DNA of 64,000 bases from the NCBI GenBank assembly GCA_020850325.1, contig JADZEW010000030.1:61033-125032 (forward strand), read 5' to 3'. Of this stretch, positions 34,237 through 41,943 are shown in pieces; the stretch's first letter is position 1, and each line of letters begins with the position of its first letter. Source of the DNA: Methanoregulaceae archaeon (GTDB taxonomy: Bacteria > Armatimonadota > Fimbriimonadia > Fimbriimonadales > Fimbriimonadaceae). The position numbers and the translations under genes are program-made. The notes beneath the pieces were generated by a model. That model ran no database searches. It was not told the origin of the DNA and saw only the letters and a program-made list of their open reading frames with translations.

Positions 34237-34680
34237 TTACCGTGCCCGGGTGGGGGTATCCCGCCCTTTACGACGAATCTCCGAGCGGTACGTGTCGGCC
34301 AAACCGCTGTAGGGGTAGACGTCCCAATGGGCCCGAATCTTCTTGATTGCCTGACGAAAAGTCTTAGAAATTGCCTGGCGAGTGACCACGCCAGCCCCAA
34401 TATCGTCGAGCCGCTGCCCTTCGAGCACTGCCAAGACCACGAATCGCTGGCGGCTCGTCAAGGGGCAAGATCGGATGACGGAACGAACTTCCGCGAAGGT
34501 CAACGGCGCGGCCAAGTCGGGAGGCGCAAGCACTTTCGGATCGAGATGTCCGTCGCGGCGCGCCTTGCGCAGCAAGTATTTCTCGTTCACGAACGGCGAG
34601 TCTTTCGGCTTCGGAACCGCCGCAAGCAAGGCATCCGCCCGCGTCGGGAGGTCGTCTCGGTGATTCATAAAAGTAGACAT
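34237..34680 (-). CDS. Sigma-70 region 4-like DNA-binding protein
   Basis: A 147-residue protein whose only recognisable domain is a sigma region 4-type HTH (LTSRQRFVVLAVLEGQRLDDIGAGVVTRQAISKTFRQAIKKIRAHW, about residues 75-120). Region 2, needed for -10 recognition, is absent, so it is not a complete sigma factor. It may be a regulator that contacts -35 DNA or RNA polymerase. The start ATG at 34680 lies 6 nt after TATAGT, which overlaps the divergent promoter of the TIM-barrel gene. Confidence 0.7.
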   Translation of the reverse strand: MSTFMNHRDDLPTRADALLAAVPKPKDSPFVNEKYLLRKARRDGHLDPKVLAPPDLAAPLTFAEVRSVIRSCPLTSRQRFVVLAVLEGQRLDDIGAGVVTRQAISKTFRQAIKKIRAHWDVYPYSGLADTYRSEIRRKGRDTPTRAR

Positions 34681-34683
34681 ATG

Positions 34684-34692
34684 TATACTATA
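34684..34692. promoter_or_regulatory. Overlapping divergent -10 hexamers
   Basis: Plus strand TATACT (34684-34689) is 6 nt before ATG 34696; minus strand TATAGT (34687-34692) is 6 nt before ATG 34680. The two hexamers share three base pairs, so only one polymerase can bind at a time. Confidence 0.65.
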
Positions 34693-34788
34693 TGAATGAT
34701 GGTGAACAGCGTCAACCGATGGGGAAAACTCCTACAACTGCCGAGACACATCAACGATCCAGCTTCGATTCGAGATAAGATGGACAAT

Positions 34789-35616
34789 ATGCCGTTGACC
34801 GCCCTGATCGCCGCAACCGCCATGATCACCTCCGCCCAATCCGCCGCTTTCATCCCGTCCGTTCAGGCGTGGACGTTCAACTCGTTCACCACCGAGCAAG
34901 CCATCGAGATGTCGGCGCAAGCGGGATCCAAAGCGATCGAGCTGTTTCCGGGGCAAACGCTTAGCACGGAGACAAAAGATGTCAAGGTCGGGCCAGACAT
35001 GGGTGCCGAAAACACGGCGCTGCTCAAGGGATTCCTCGACAAGTCGGGTGTTCGAGCCGTCGCATTCGGCGTAACCGGGATTGCCAAGGACCCGGCCGAA
35101 GCTAGGAAGCTCTTCACGTGGGCGAAGGGACTGGGCATCCTCGTCATCAACACCGAGTCGACGGAGTCCATCGACACGATCGAGCAGATGGTGAAGGAGT
35201 TCGACCTGAAGGTCGGCTTCCACAATCACCCGAAGCAGCCGAACAACCCCAACTACCGCGTGTGGGACCCGACGTACGTGTATGACTTAATCAAGAATCG
35301 AGACCCGCGGATCGGGGCGAATGCGGACACCGGCCACTGGGTTCGATCCGGCATCAAGCCCGTCGATGCTCTCAATATCCTCAAAGGGCGGGTCGTCTCC
35401 AGCCACCTGAAGGACCTCAACGTGTTCGAACCGGGTGGGCACGACGTGCCTTATGGAATGGGCGTCTCGGACATCCGGGGCATCCTTGAGGCGTACCAGA
35501 AGATGGGCATGGTCGGTCCGGTGTCGGTGGAATACGAACACAACTGGACGAAGTCGCTGCCCGAAGTCGCCCAGTGCATCGGCTTCATGCGCGCCTTTCA
35601 GACTCTGAAAAAGTAA
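34789..35616 (+). CDS. Secreted sugar phosphate isomerase/epimerase (xylose isomerase-like TIM barrel)
   Basis: A 275-residue protein with a signal peptide (MPLTALIAATAMITSAQSAA) and a TIM barrel of the xylose isomerase-like superfamily: AIELFPGQ, VGFHNHPKQPN, ANADTGHWVRSG, VVSSHLKDL and VSVEYEHNW contain the metal-ligand positions. The start at 34789 gives a clean signal peptide and has TAAGAT 7 nt upstream. The in-frame ATG at 34696 follows TATACT by 6 nt and would add 31 polar residues, hiding the signal. Both promoters may be real. Substrate unknown. Confidence 0.82.
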   Translation: MPLTALIAATAMITSAQSAAFIPSVQAWTFNSFTTEQAIEMSAQAGSKAIELFPGQTLSTETKDVKVGPDMGAENTALLKGFLDKSGVRAVAFGVTGIAKDPAEARKLFTWAKGLGILVINTESTESIDTIEQMVKEFDLKVGFHNHPKQPNNPNYRVWDPTYVYDLIKNRDPRIGANADTGHWVRSGIKPVDALNILKGRVVSSHLKDLNVFEPGGHDVPYGMGVSDIRGILEAYQKMGMVGPVSVEYEHNWTKSLPEVAQCIGFMRAFQTLKK

Positions 35617-35709
35617 GCGCGAAAGTGGGAGGACGTTGTTCGGTCGGCGCCTTGGGCATTAGCGTTTGAGGGTGCCCCTCCGTCTCCTGCATCCTGTGTC
35701 CGACCGCCC

Positions 35710-35715
35710 TATAGT
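35710..35715 (+). promoter_or_regulatory. -10 hexamer TATAGT of the 35725 lipoprotein gene
   Basis: TATAGT, then 9 nt, then the ATG. The leader would be 2-3 nt at most. Confidence 0.55.
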
Positions 35716-35724
35716 GAGCGTGTT

Positions 35725-36780
35725 ATGCGCCTGTTCTTGCTGGTCGTTATTCTCCTCTGCGCGGGATGCTCACCGAAGGCCAAGAGCGATCCCTTGGTGG
35801 GCGAATATGTGGCCTGGATGTTCCTCGATGGGCAGGCTGTCAGCTACGATGGCTCGATGGGAGCGACGCAGACGTTGTCTCTGGCGCCCGATGGCAAGTA
35901 CATCTATGTGACAGAGACCTCGGTCATGGTCGATCTGAAGGCGAGAGCCACCGGGAACTACAAGCGCGTCGGTGACGAACTCGTCTTTACTGGGACCCTC
36001 ACGAGAACCATAGACGATGGCTACAAGAAGGCTACGGAGTCGGAACCACACGAAATGAAGCTCAGGATCGTCGGCAGTGTGCTTGAGCAGGCTGGTGGCG
36101 ATGCAATGAGCATGTACTACGTAAAGAAGGGCTCCGGGCCGCCTCCGGTGCCCCCCAAGCTGCAGTTGAAGGAGTCAGAGCCCGCCGCGAACGACTTGAT
36201 CAAGAAGATCGAGGCAACGTATGCTTCGGTCAAGTCGATCGTGGTTACGGGCACGGTCAAGTCCGAGGGTGGCGGGTTTGTGGCGAAGGACGCAAGATTC
36301 AAGCTGCTCTATCAGCGCCCGTCACCGCTCCGATTCGAGTCCGAGATTCTCGCTGGTAGTAACGGAGAAGTCGAGCGCACCGAGATCACCTGGGATGGCG
36401 GTGAGAAATGTTGGTGGTTCACGGACGAGTATGGTGAGACAACGGACCGGACGCTGGGCAATGCGATGAGCATCGTTGCGGTGAACTCGGGTCCCCAAGT
36501 GGACCTTCTACTGTCTCTTCTGATGCCGGAGGAACGCGCCTCAATGGGGGACGGCGCTGAAGCGTCGCTTCTTGCCGACGAGACCATCGGGAGCCAGTCA
36601 TGTGCGGTTCTTCAACTCAAGGGTAAGGACGGGACGGTAACCAAGCTGTGGGTCGCGAAATCGAGCAACCTGGTGCTGCGCATCTATGAGGAGCTCCGAG
36701 ATGTGACAGTTGACCTGGAGCCACACGCCAACGCCGCCATACGACCGGAGGAGTTTGAGCTCGGGCGACGCTCTCGCTAG
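35725..36780 (+). CDS. Lipoprotein with LolA-like C-terminal domain
   Basis: A 351-residue lipoprotein (MRLFLLVVILLCAGC, lipidated Cys15). Residues about 20-130 form a small beta domain of the lipocalin-like or DUF-type (LVGEYVAWMF, GNYKRVGDELVFTG). Residues about 150-345 resemble LolA/outer-membrane lipoprotein sorting proteins (YASVKSIVVTGTVKSEGGG, ARFKLLYQRPSPLRFE, CWWFTDEYGE). A fusion of a lipid-binding-like domain with a small N-terminal domain. Function unknown. Confidence 0.72.
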   Translation: MRLFLLVVILLCAGCSPKAKSDPLVGEYVAWMFLDGQAVSYDGSMGATQTLSLAPDGKYIYVTETSVMVDLKARATGNYKRVGDELVFTGTLTRTIDDGYKKATESEPHEMKLRIVGSVLEQAGGDAMSMYYVKKGSGPPPVPPKLQLKESEPAANDLIKKIEATYASVKSIVVTGTVKSEGGGFVAKDARFKLLYQRPSPLRFESEILAGSNGEVERTEITWDGGEKCWWFTDEYGETTDRTLGNAMSIVAVNSGPQVDLLLSLLMPEERASMGDGAEASLLADETIGSQSCAVLQLKGKDGTVTKLWVAKSSNLVLRIYEELRDVTVDLEPHANAAIRPEEFELGRRSR

Positions 36781-36805
36781 CCGTACCAGACAGCTTTCTG
36801 ATTTC

Positions 36806-36881
36806 GCCCCTACAGGGCTCCCGATTTCGGGCAACTTTCCAGGGCGTTGCCCTTCGCTATGGTCTATCGCGCCGTTGGCGC
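36806..36881. repeat. REP-like cluster of four mini-hairpins
   Basis: In order: GCCC-ctaca-GGGC (36806-36818), CCCGA-tt-TCGGG (36820-36831), AGGGC-gtt-GCCCT (36841-36853) and GCGCC-gtt-GGCGC (36869-36881). The style matches REP sequences mobilised by RAYT transposases, and a RAYT gene is present at 63428. The rest of the 280-bp gap before tRNA-Leu shows no gene, only an inverted GAGGT-gggttcgt-ACCTC near 36920. Confidence 0.65.
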
Positions 36882-37060
36882 TGGGGAGAAAGAAGCGCTA
36901 ATGACACGGAGCGTCGAGGTGGGTTCGTACCTCGACTCCCGACGCGATCAGATTGCCGTTCGAGTTTGCTTTGGGTGGATAGGCGCCCCGTGCGTCGTCG
37001 GCCCTTGAGAGAGCGCCCTTCGTCGGAGCCCGAGAAACGACGAACGCGACAAGAGGGAAA

Positions 37061-37147
37061 TGGTGCCCAGGAAAGGACTCGAACCTTCACTCCCTTGCGA
37101 GAACTAGTACCTGAAACTAGCGCGTCTACCAATTTCGCCACCTGGGC
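37061..37147 (-). tRNA. tRNA-Leu (CAG)
   Basis: An 87-nt minus-strand tRNA with encoded CCA and a long variable arm. The acceptor GCCCAGG pairs with CCTGGGC. The anticodon stem-loop CTAGT-TTCAGGT-ACTAG gives anticodon CAG. The T-arm contains TTCGAGT. TATAAT (37160-37165, minus strand) lies 12 nt upstream. Confidence 0.95.
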
Positions 37148-37175
37148 AGGCGGAGCAAGATTATAGCACAGCGCC

Positions 37176-38165
37176 CTATTCCACCAGGGTCCACTTCTCG
37201 CGCTTGGCGCGGTCCCAGTCGGCCTTGAAGCTCCACCAGTTGCGCAGCTTGCGGCCGTTGTGGGTAAGTTCGTGGCCGAGGCCGGGGATGGCCTGCAGCC
37301 AGTAGATGCGCCACTTGATCGGGTCGCGGTCCCATCGGTCGGCGTTCATCCGCTGGGTCTTGCCGATCTTGTCGGGGTGCCAGTCCTCGATGTCGGTCTC
37401 CACGTAGCGGGGGTTGGTCCAGTCGTAGTCGCGCTCGCTGTTGGGGGCGTAGTGGGTCCAGCCGCATCGCGCCGGGTTGGTCACGATCTTGTGCGAGTAG
37501 TCGCTGCCCACGAACTTGCCCCAGAACAGCAGCTCGTTCCACTTCTCGGGCGGGGTGGTCTCGCGGCCGTCCACATGGTTCAGCAGATGCTCGAACTGAT
37601 GCATGTGGTTCTCCAGCATCTCGCCGAGACCGCGGCCGTAGTTGTAGTGGTACACCGTGTAGGTTCGCTTGAACACCGGCAGGTCGTTCGGGTCGCGGTC
37701 CGAGTTGCTGATGTCGCCGGTCGGGCTCGCCATGTTCGATTCCCACAGTCCGTTGTTGCCGTGGTAGCCCCACATCCAGACCTCGTTCACGCCCTTCTCC
37801 TCGACCCACTTCTTGGCGTCGATCCGTTTCATGATCGCGTTGTAGTCGGGCAGCGGCGGGTTGTTGCCTTGCTTGGGCCGGGTGGGGATGGCTTCTTTGA
37901 TCTCGATTTCGCCGACAACCTCGTACCGCAGCGAAGGAGGGCTGGAGAGTTTGTAGCCACGGAATGTCGATCCTTTCTCTAGCGCGTCGCAGGCTTCCTT
38001 GGTCAGCCGCTGCGTCTTTGCTTTGAGGTCGGCATAGCTGCCACCAACGTCGCCGGTCGCCGACCGATCCATCTGATCGCCCTGAACGGGGAAGTAGCTG
38101 ACGACGAACACCTTGATGGTCGCGGTCTGAGCGAACGTTGCGGTGAGGATGGCGGCGGCGAGCAT
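37176..38165 (-). CDS. Secreted hypothetical protein
   Basis: A 329-residue protein with signal peptide MLAAAILTATFAQTA. The mature part is rich in Trp, His and Asn (VWMWGYHGNNGLWESNMASP, HMHQFEHLLNH, RWDRDPIKWRIYWLQAIPGLGHELTHNGRKL). Its regular polar motifs and HMHQFEH suggest an enzyme or carbohydrate-binding protein, but I recognise no family. The start at 38165 is set by TATCCT exactly 6 nt upstream (leaderless). It is divergent from the 47-residue gene at 38224. Confidence 0.75.
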   Translation of the reverse strand: MLAAAILTATFAQTATIKVFVVSYFPVQGDQMDRSATGDVGGSYADLKAKTQRLTKEACDALEKGSTFRGYKLSSPPSLRYEVVGEIEIKEAIPTRPKQGNNPPLPDYNAIMKRIDAKKWVEEKGVNEVWMWGYHGNNGLWESNMASPTGDISNSDRDPNDLPVFKRTYTVYHYNYGRGLGEMLENHMHQFEHLLNHVDGRETTPPEKWNELLFWGKFVGSDYSHKIVTNPARCGWTHYAPNSERDYDWTNPRYVETDIEDWHPDKIGKTQRMNADRWDRDPIKWRIYWLQAIPGLGHELTHNGRKLRNWWSFKADWDRAKREKWTLVE

Positions 38166-38171
38166 ACGGTC

Positions 38172-38177
38172 AGGATA
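38172..38177 (-). promoter_or_regulatory. -10 hexamer TATCCT of the leaderless 38165 gene
   Basis: TATCCT on the minus strand, then 6 nt, then the ATG at 38165. Confidence 0.6.
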
Positions 38178-38212
38178 TCACGCACAGAGTCGAGAGCGCG
38201 AGATCGATGGAG

Positions 38213-38218
38213 TATGCT
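38213..38218 (+). promoter_or_regulatory. -10 hexamer TATGCT of the leaderless small gene
   Basis: TATGCT, then 5 nt, then the ATG at 38224. Confidence 0.55.
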
Positions 38219-38223
38219 TGGCT

Positions 38224-38367
38224 ATGAGCCGCCCTTCCAAGAAAGACATCAAGGCCGCCGTCGAAAAGCTCAAAGAGAAGCCGTCGGCTGGGAATGCGCC
38301 CGAACCGCAAGTCGGGAAACTCCCCGCGAAGAAAGACACCAAGCGCATCCGCAAGCAGGGCGTCTGA
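38224..38367 (+). CDS. Small basic protein (47 residues)
   Basis: A Lys-rich 47-residue protein (MSRPSKKDIKAAVEKLKEKP start, PAKKDTKRIRKQGV end) with no signal or membrane segment. The N-terminal half is an amphipathic helix and the rest looks disordered, suggesting nucleic-acid or ribosome binding. Codon use is like neighbours, and the TATGCT 5 nt upstream supports a real leaderless gene. It ends 7 bp before the ankyrin gene, with which it may form an operon. Confidence 0.6.
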   Translation: MSRPSKKDIKAAVEKLKEKPSAGNAPEPQVGKLPAKKDTKRIRKQGV

Positions 38368-38374
38368 TAACGGT

Positions 38375-38950
38375 ATGGACGAACTCATCTCTCGCCGCAC
38401 CCTGTGTGTAGGTCTTGCCCTAACCCCGCTGGCTACGCTTGCCCAAGATGCCAAGAAGGGTCCGACCGAGGCCCCCTACGAGCGTGATGCCAAGCCCGGC
38501 TTCGAACCGAGTTGGAGTAAGCCTCAGCTCAACCGACTGATGATCCAGGATTTCATCATCTACGCCCACTCGGATTTGGAGCAAACCAAGAAGCTCCTCG
38601 ACCGCGAGCCGATGCTGATCAACGCGTTCATGGATTGGGGAGCCGGCGACTGGGAGTCGGCGCTCGGCGGCGCGTGCCACATGGGTCGGCGCGACATCGT
38701 TGAGTTCCTCCTGGAGCGCGGCGCGCGAATGGACATCTTCTGTGCTACCATGATGGGGCAGCTCGAAGCGGTCAAGGCGTTCCTGACTCTGCAACCCAAG
38801 CTCATCGATGCTCGCGGTCCGCACGGATTCAATCTTCACTTCCACGGCCAGCTTGCCGGTAAGGACGCCGACCGCATGGTCGAGTATCTGCAGTCGGTGA
38901 AGAAGATCGAGCTGAAGCCGAATCCGTTCGTTCGTGGCGGCGGCGGATAG
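38375..38950 (+). CDS. Ankyrin-repeat protein with Tat-like signal
   Basis: A 191-residue protein. The N-terminus MDELISRRTLCVGLALTPLATLAQ has a twin-arginine-like SRRTL and a hydrophobic stretch. Residues about 80-170 carry ankyrin-type helices (DWESALGGACHMGRRDIVEFLLERGARMD, GQLEAVKAFLTLQPKLID). Two to three repeats are complete enough to see. Probably an exported protein-binding module. Partner unknown. Confidence 0.75.
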   Translation: MDELISRRTLCVGLALTPLATLAQDAKKGPTEAPYERDAKPGFEPSWSKPQLNRLMIQDFIIYAHSDLEQTKKLLDREPMLINAFMDWGAGDWESALGGACHMGRRDIVEFLLERGARMDIFCATMMGQLEAVKAFLTLQPKLIDARGPHGFNLHFHGQLAGKDADRMVEYLQSVKKIELKPNPFVRGGGG

Positions 38951-38992
38951 CATCAAACCGTTCTGGCCCGGTTCTTGAGGAACTCCCTAGCG

Positions 38993-39733
38993 ATGACCTA
39001 CCGCGAGATTCAGGATGAACTCAGGGAACTCGGCCTCGAGAACTTCTCGAACCGGGCGACGGCCGCGCAGTACGAGCGCATCTACGACATGATTCTGAAG
39101 GAGGTCCCGAAGGGCGCAAAGGTGCTCGACTGGGGCTGCGGCAACGGCCATCTCTCCTACTTTCTGTTGCGAAACGGCTATCAGGTCAGCGCGATCGGAA
39201 TGGAAGTCTTCTCGGAGACCGACTTATTTAATCAACGCTTTCCGGGTCAGTTCACCTATTACCAAGCCGGCGAAGACGATCCGATCGGACTCCCCTACGC
39301 GGACAACGAGTTTGACGCCAGCTTCAGCATGGGCGTCCTCGAACACGTCCGCGAAACTGGGGGCGACGAGGTCGGTTCGCTCAAAGAGCACTACCGGATC
39401 CTGAAGCCGGGTGGCAAGTTCTTGTGCTTCCACTTCCCGAACCGGCTGAGCTACATCGAAGGCGCGGCCAAGCTGTTCTCGAAGAAGCACCACCACAAGT
39501 TCAAGTACGACCGCGCGATCATCCAGGCGATGCTCGATCAAGCCAAACTCAAGCTGGTGAGCATGCATCGGTACGGCATGTTGCCCCGCAACGAACTGAA
39601 GCGGCTGCCCAAGTCGATGTCAAACAGCGTGGGATTTGTGAAGGCGTACAACGGGTTCGATGGGCTGCTGGGTGCGGTCCTCGGCATCGTGGCCCAGAAC
39701 TACATGTTTGTCGCCAAGAAGCCGGAAGCCTGA
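38993..39733 (+). CDS. Class I SAM-dependent methyltransferase
   Basis: A 246-residue methyltransferase of the UbiG/Methyltransf_11 type. Motif I is VLDWGCGNGHLSYFL (residues about 43-57), followed by GLPYADNEFDASFSMGVLEHV and LKPGGKFLCFHFPN. The C-terminal part is helical with an FVKAYNGFDGLLG segment. The start at 38993 is taken because GAGGAA lies upstream and an ATG-like codon at 38975 adds only six unusual residues. Substrate unknown. Confidence 0.88.
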   Translation: MTYREIQDELRELGLENFSNRATAAQYERIYDMILKEVPKGAKVLDWGCGNGHLSYFLLRNGYQVSAIGMEVFSETDLFNQRFPGQFTYYQAGEDDPIGLPYADNEFDASFSMGVLEHVRETGGDEVGSLKEHYRILKPGGKFLCFHFPNRLSYIEGAAKLFSKKHHHKFKYDRAIIQAMLDQAKLKLVSMHRYGMLPRNELKRLPKSMSNSVGFVKAYNGFDGLLGAVLGIVAQNYMFVAKKPEA

Positions 39734-39929
39734 GACCGAACTTCCCCATGTAGGTGAGGGATGTATCGAGGCTGTTGCATTGTGCCAGCCTTAACACATT
39801 TGTAGCCGCCGGATGCCATTGTGCCGGCGTCTATCCGGCTCGAGTTAGGTTCAGCGCGGGCACGTATCATCCCGCGGCTACGAAGGATTCTGCTCGTTGA
39901 ATCGCAATGCCACAGCCTCTATCGTGCCC

Positions 39930-40280
39930 TTACTGCTTGATCCTCGCCACTGCCGCGCGGGTGATCTCCCGCACGAGATCCTCCGGAATCATGTGATCGG
40001 GGGTGAAGTGGATGCCGCCCTTCGTTGACTTGAATCCGCGCAGTGGGTCGGCGAAGGCCGCGTGCACCGTGCCGGTGAAGAACGTGCAGTGCTTCGTGAA
40101 CGCCGCGTAGTGGACGACGTTCTTCTTCCCCAGCTTTAAGGTCGGGATGCCGTAGCTGATCACTTCGGCGGCGTCCGGAAGTTCCTCGCGGAGAATGGCT
40201 CGTAGCGCAAGCAGGGCATCGCGCAACGCCGGTGACTCGATCCCTGCCAAGTACGCCTCGACGGATTCCGCTGCTTTCAT
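39930..40280 (-). CDS. DUF1801 protein (YdhG/iron-chaperone-like fold)
   Basis: A 116-residue member of the DUF1801 family: VEAYLAGIESPALRDALLALRAILREELPDAAEVISYGIPTL, then VHYAAFTKHCTFF and KGGIHFTPDHMIPEDLV. Members occur in bacterial stress contexts, and the biochemical role is not settled. TAACTT is 6 nt before the ATG (40287-40292), overlapping the stop of the DUF2071 gene, so it may be transcribed both from its own promoter and by read-through. Confidence 0.88.
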   Translation of the reverse strand: MKAAESVEAYLAGIESPALRDALLALRAILREELPDAAEVISYGIPTLKLGKKNVVHYAAFTKHCTFFTGTVHAAFADPLRGFKSTKGGIHFTPDHMIPEDLVREITRAAVARIKQ

Positions 40281-40289
40281 GCGGGCAAG

Positions 40290-41033
40290 TTACCCGAGCC
40301 GCTCACCCGGATAGACTGCGACTTCTGAGCCCACCGCATACAGAACGGAGGCCGGTTCTTGCTCGGCGAGGAATCCCCACTCGGGGCCGTACACGGCGGC
40401 AAAGTCGACGTCGATGTTCCACTCGCCCACGGCTCGGTGTTCCCATTGCGGGTGGTCCACCCAGTATTCATCAGTGCGTACGTCCGACCGACGCGTGTAG
40501 CCCCAATAGTGCTCGGTGATGAACTCGGCGTGGGAACCGGGCGTCGGCAATGCGGGGTCGCCCAGTTGCTGCACGGCGACGCGATTCGATGGAGCACCCC
40601 GCCCCCAGCGATACGTCTCGCCGCCGCCCTCGCAGGTCCACGTTTCGTACGGTTCACCGTACACCGTCCGCGCAACCCACGCGATCAGCGGCCGGGGAAC
40701 GAGTTCCTTGATGAACACGACGCCGCGCCGGTCCACACGGCGAACATAGAACCGCAGGTTCACTTCGATGAAGTTGCGATGTCCCGGCAAAGCAAGGCCC
40801 CGCACTCGAGTCTCGAGAAACTCGAATGCGACGAGGCTGATGAAGGTGTGGCCTTCGTGGAAGTCGAGTTCGGTGCCCGTGGGCACCAGCGGCTTCAGCA
40901 ACTGCGGATCGATCGCCCAGTTGACGAGGATGAGGTTCCTCCACTCGGCGGTGAGAAACGGTCGCGACACATGCGGTCTTACCTGAAGCGACTCGTTACG
41001 TGGACTGGAGGTCAGGGGCCCAGCATTTTCCAA
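40290..41033 (-). CDS. DUF2071 protein (YqjF-like)
   Basis: A 247-residue protein from the TTG at 41033 (a GTG about 21 codons later is an alternative). The family pattern is clear: PFLTAEWRNLILVNWAIDPQLLKPLVPTGTELD, FISLVAFEFLETRVRGLALPGHRNFIEVNLRFYVR, and HAEFITEHYWGYTRR. The fold is acetoacetate decarboxylase-like, but no catalytic Lys is evident. It ends 10 bp before the DUF1801 start, giving a probable two-gene unit. It may be linked to lipid or redox stress, but this is unproven. Confidence 0.85.
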   Translation of the reverse strand: MENAGPLTSSPRNESLQVRPHVSRPFLTAEWRNLILVNWAIDPQLLKPLVPTGTELDFHEGHTFISLVAFEFLETRVRGLALPGHRNFIEVNLRFYVRRVDRRGVVFIKELVPRPLIAWVARTVYGEPYETWTCEGGGETYRWGRGAPSNRVAVQQLGDPALPTPGSHAEFITEHYWGYTRRSDVRTDEYWVDHPQWEHRAVGEWNIDVDFAAVYGPEWGFLAEQEPASVLYAVGSEVAVYPGERLG

Positions 41034-41114
41034 GGAAACCCAGTAATTCTAACATCTTCGGTTGGGAGCGGACACGTTATGATGGTTGAGGGAAGTCCCC
41101 ATCTAGGAGATCTC

Positions 41115-41804
41115 ATGAAACGAACATTACTAACGCTAGCCGGTGTCGTGGCGGCAACCGCGTCTTACGCAGTCGTCCTGCCGACGGCAGCGCACGCAGC
41201 ATTCAACTTCATTCCGTTTGGGGCGGCGGGAACGGTCGGCATTCCGACGATGCACCAGGTGTTTCGGGCCAACCTCTTCGGGGCCACTCCGGTGGCAATT
41301 TCGCAGATCGCATTTGCGCCAGGTGTTGACGGTGCATTTAATCTGGGGCAGGTGACGATTAGGCTGGGATACACGAACGCGATTCCCGGAGTTGCCAGCA
41401 CAGCCGGAGGCTTAGTCACGCCGACGGAAGGCGGCGGGGGCAACAATGTCGGCGCGATGTCGACCTTCTACTCGAACGCGAGTACGGCGTTCAACTTTAC
41501 CGGCAACAGCTCGTCAAACTTCCAAATGGCGTTTGTCGGTACCCCGTTCAACTTCGATCCGGGCCTCGGCAACTTGCTCGTCGAGATCGTAGCGCCCAGT
41601 CTCGCGAACACGACGCTGACCGTGTCGCGTTCCGCAGGCTCCGCAGAGGCAAGCCGTGCCTATAGCGGGACACGGTTCCTGAATGGGGAAAGCCCGACCA
41701 CGGCCACGCGGATGGACTTCACGTACACCGCAGTCCCCGAACCGGGCACCATGGCCGCGATTGGCCTCGGTGTTGCAGCTTTGCTTCGACGACGACGCAA
41801 GTAG
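41115..41804 (+). CDS. PEP-CTERM protein 3
   Basis: A 229-residue exported protein: signal peptide MKRTLLTLAGVVAATASYAVV, a Gly/Thr/Asn-rich beta body, and PEP-CTERM tail VPEPGTMAAIGLGVAALLRRRRK. It belongs to a different body family from the two paralogues near 20 kb. TAGGAG sits 5 nt before the ATG and TATGAT (41078-41083) gives a leader of about 25 nt, so unlike many neighbours it is not leaderless. A strong terminator follows. Confidence 0.9.
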   Translation: MKRTLLTLAGVVAATASYAVVLPTAAHAAFNFIPFGAAGTVGIPTMHQVFRANLFGATPVAISQIAFAPGVDGAFNLGQVTIRLGYTNAIPGVASTAGGLVTPTEGGGGNNVGAMSTFYSNASTAFNFTGNSSSNFQMAFVGTPFNFDPGLGNLLVEIVAPSLANTTLTVSRSAGSAEASRAYSGTRFLNGESPTTATRMDFTYTAVPEPGTMAAIGLGVAALLRRRRK

Positions 41805-41822
41805 CAAGGACCATCGGTCGAA

Positions 41823-41858
41823 AAAGGATCGGTGCCGGATATCCGGCACCGATCCTTT
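41823..41858. terminator. Perfect palindromic terminator
   Basis: A 36-nt perfect palindrome with arms AAAGGATCGGTGCCGGAT and ATCCGGCACCGATCCTTT, followed by GCTTCTTTT. It lies 19 nt after the PEP-CTERM 3 stop. A classic rho-independent shape on both strands. Confidence 0.85.
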
Positions 41859-41930
41859 GCTTCTTTTGGGTCCCAGTCGCTGGACGAACCCACCGCGACG
41901 TTCTGTGAGGTTTGCCCCTCGACAATCGAG

Positions 41931-41936
41931 TAGCCT
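41931..41936 (+). promoter_or_regulatory. -10 hexamer TAGCCT of the leaderless GNAT gene
   Basis: TAGCCT, then 7 nt, then GTG at 41944. Confidence 0.45.
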
Positions 41937-41943
41937 TGCCCTC

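Noticed and set aside
34696..34788. N-terminal extension of the secreted TIM-barrel protein as its only form
   Set aside because: It places 31 polar residues before a normal signal peptide. I keep it only as an alternative because TATACT is 6 nt upstream.
39734..39929. Possible small gene between the methyltransferase and DUF1801 genes
   Set aside because: No coding-like frame. I see only the shared word TGTAGGTGAGGGATG and a weak GCCGGAT/ATCCGGC hairpin.
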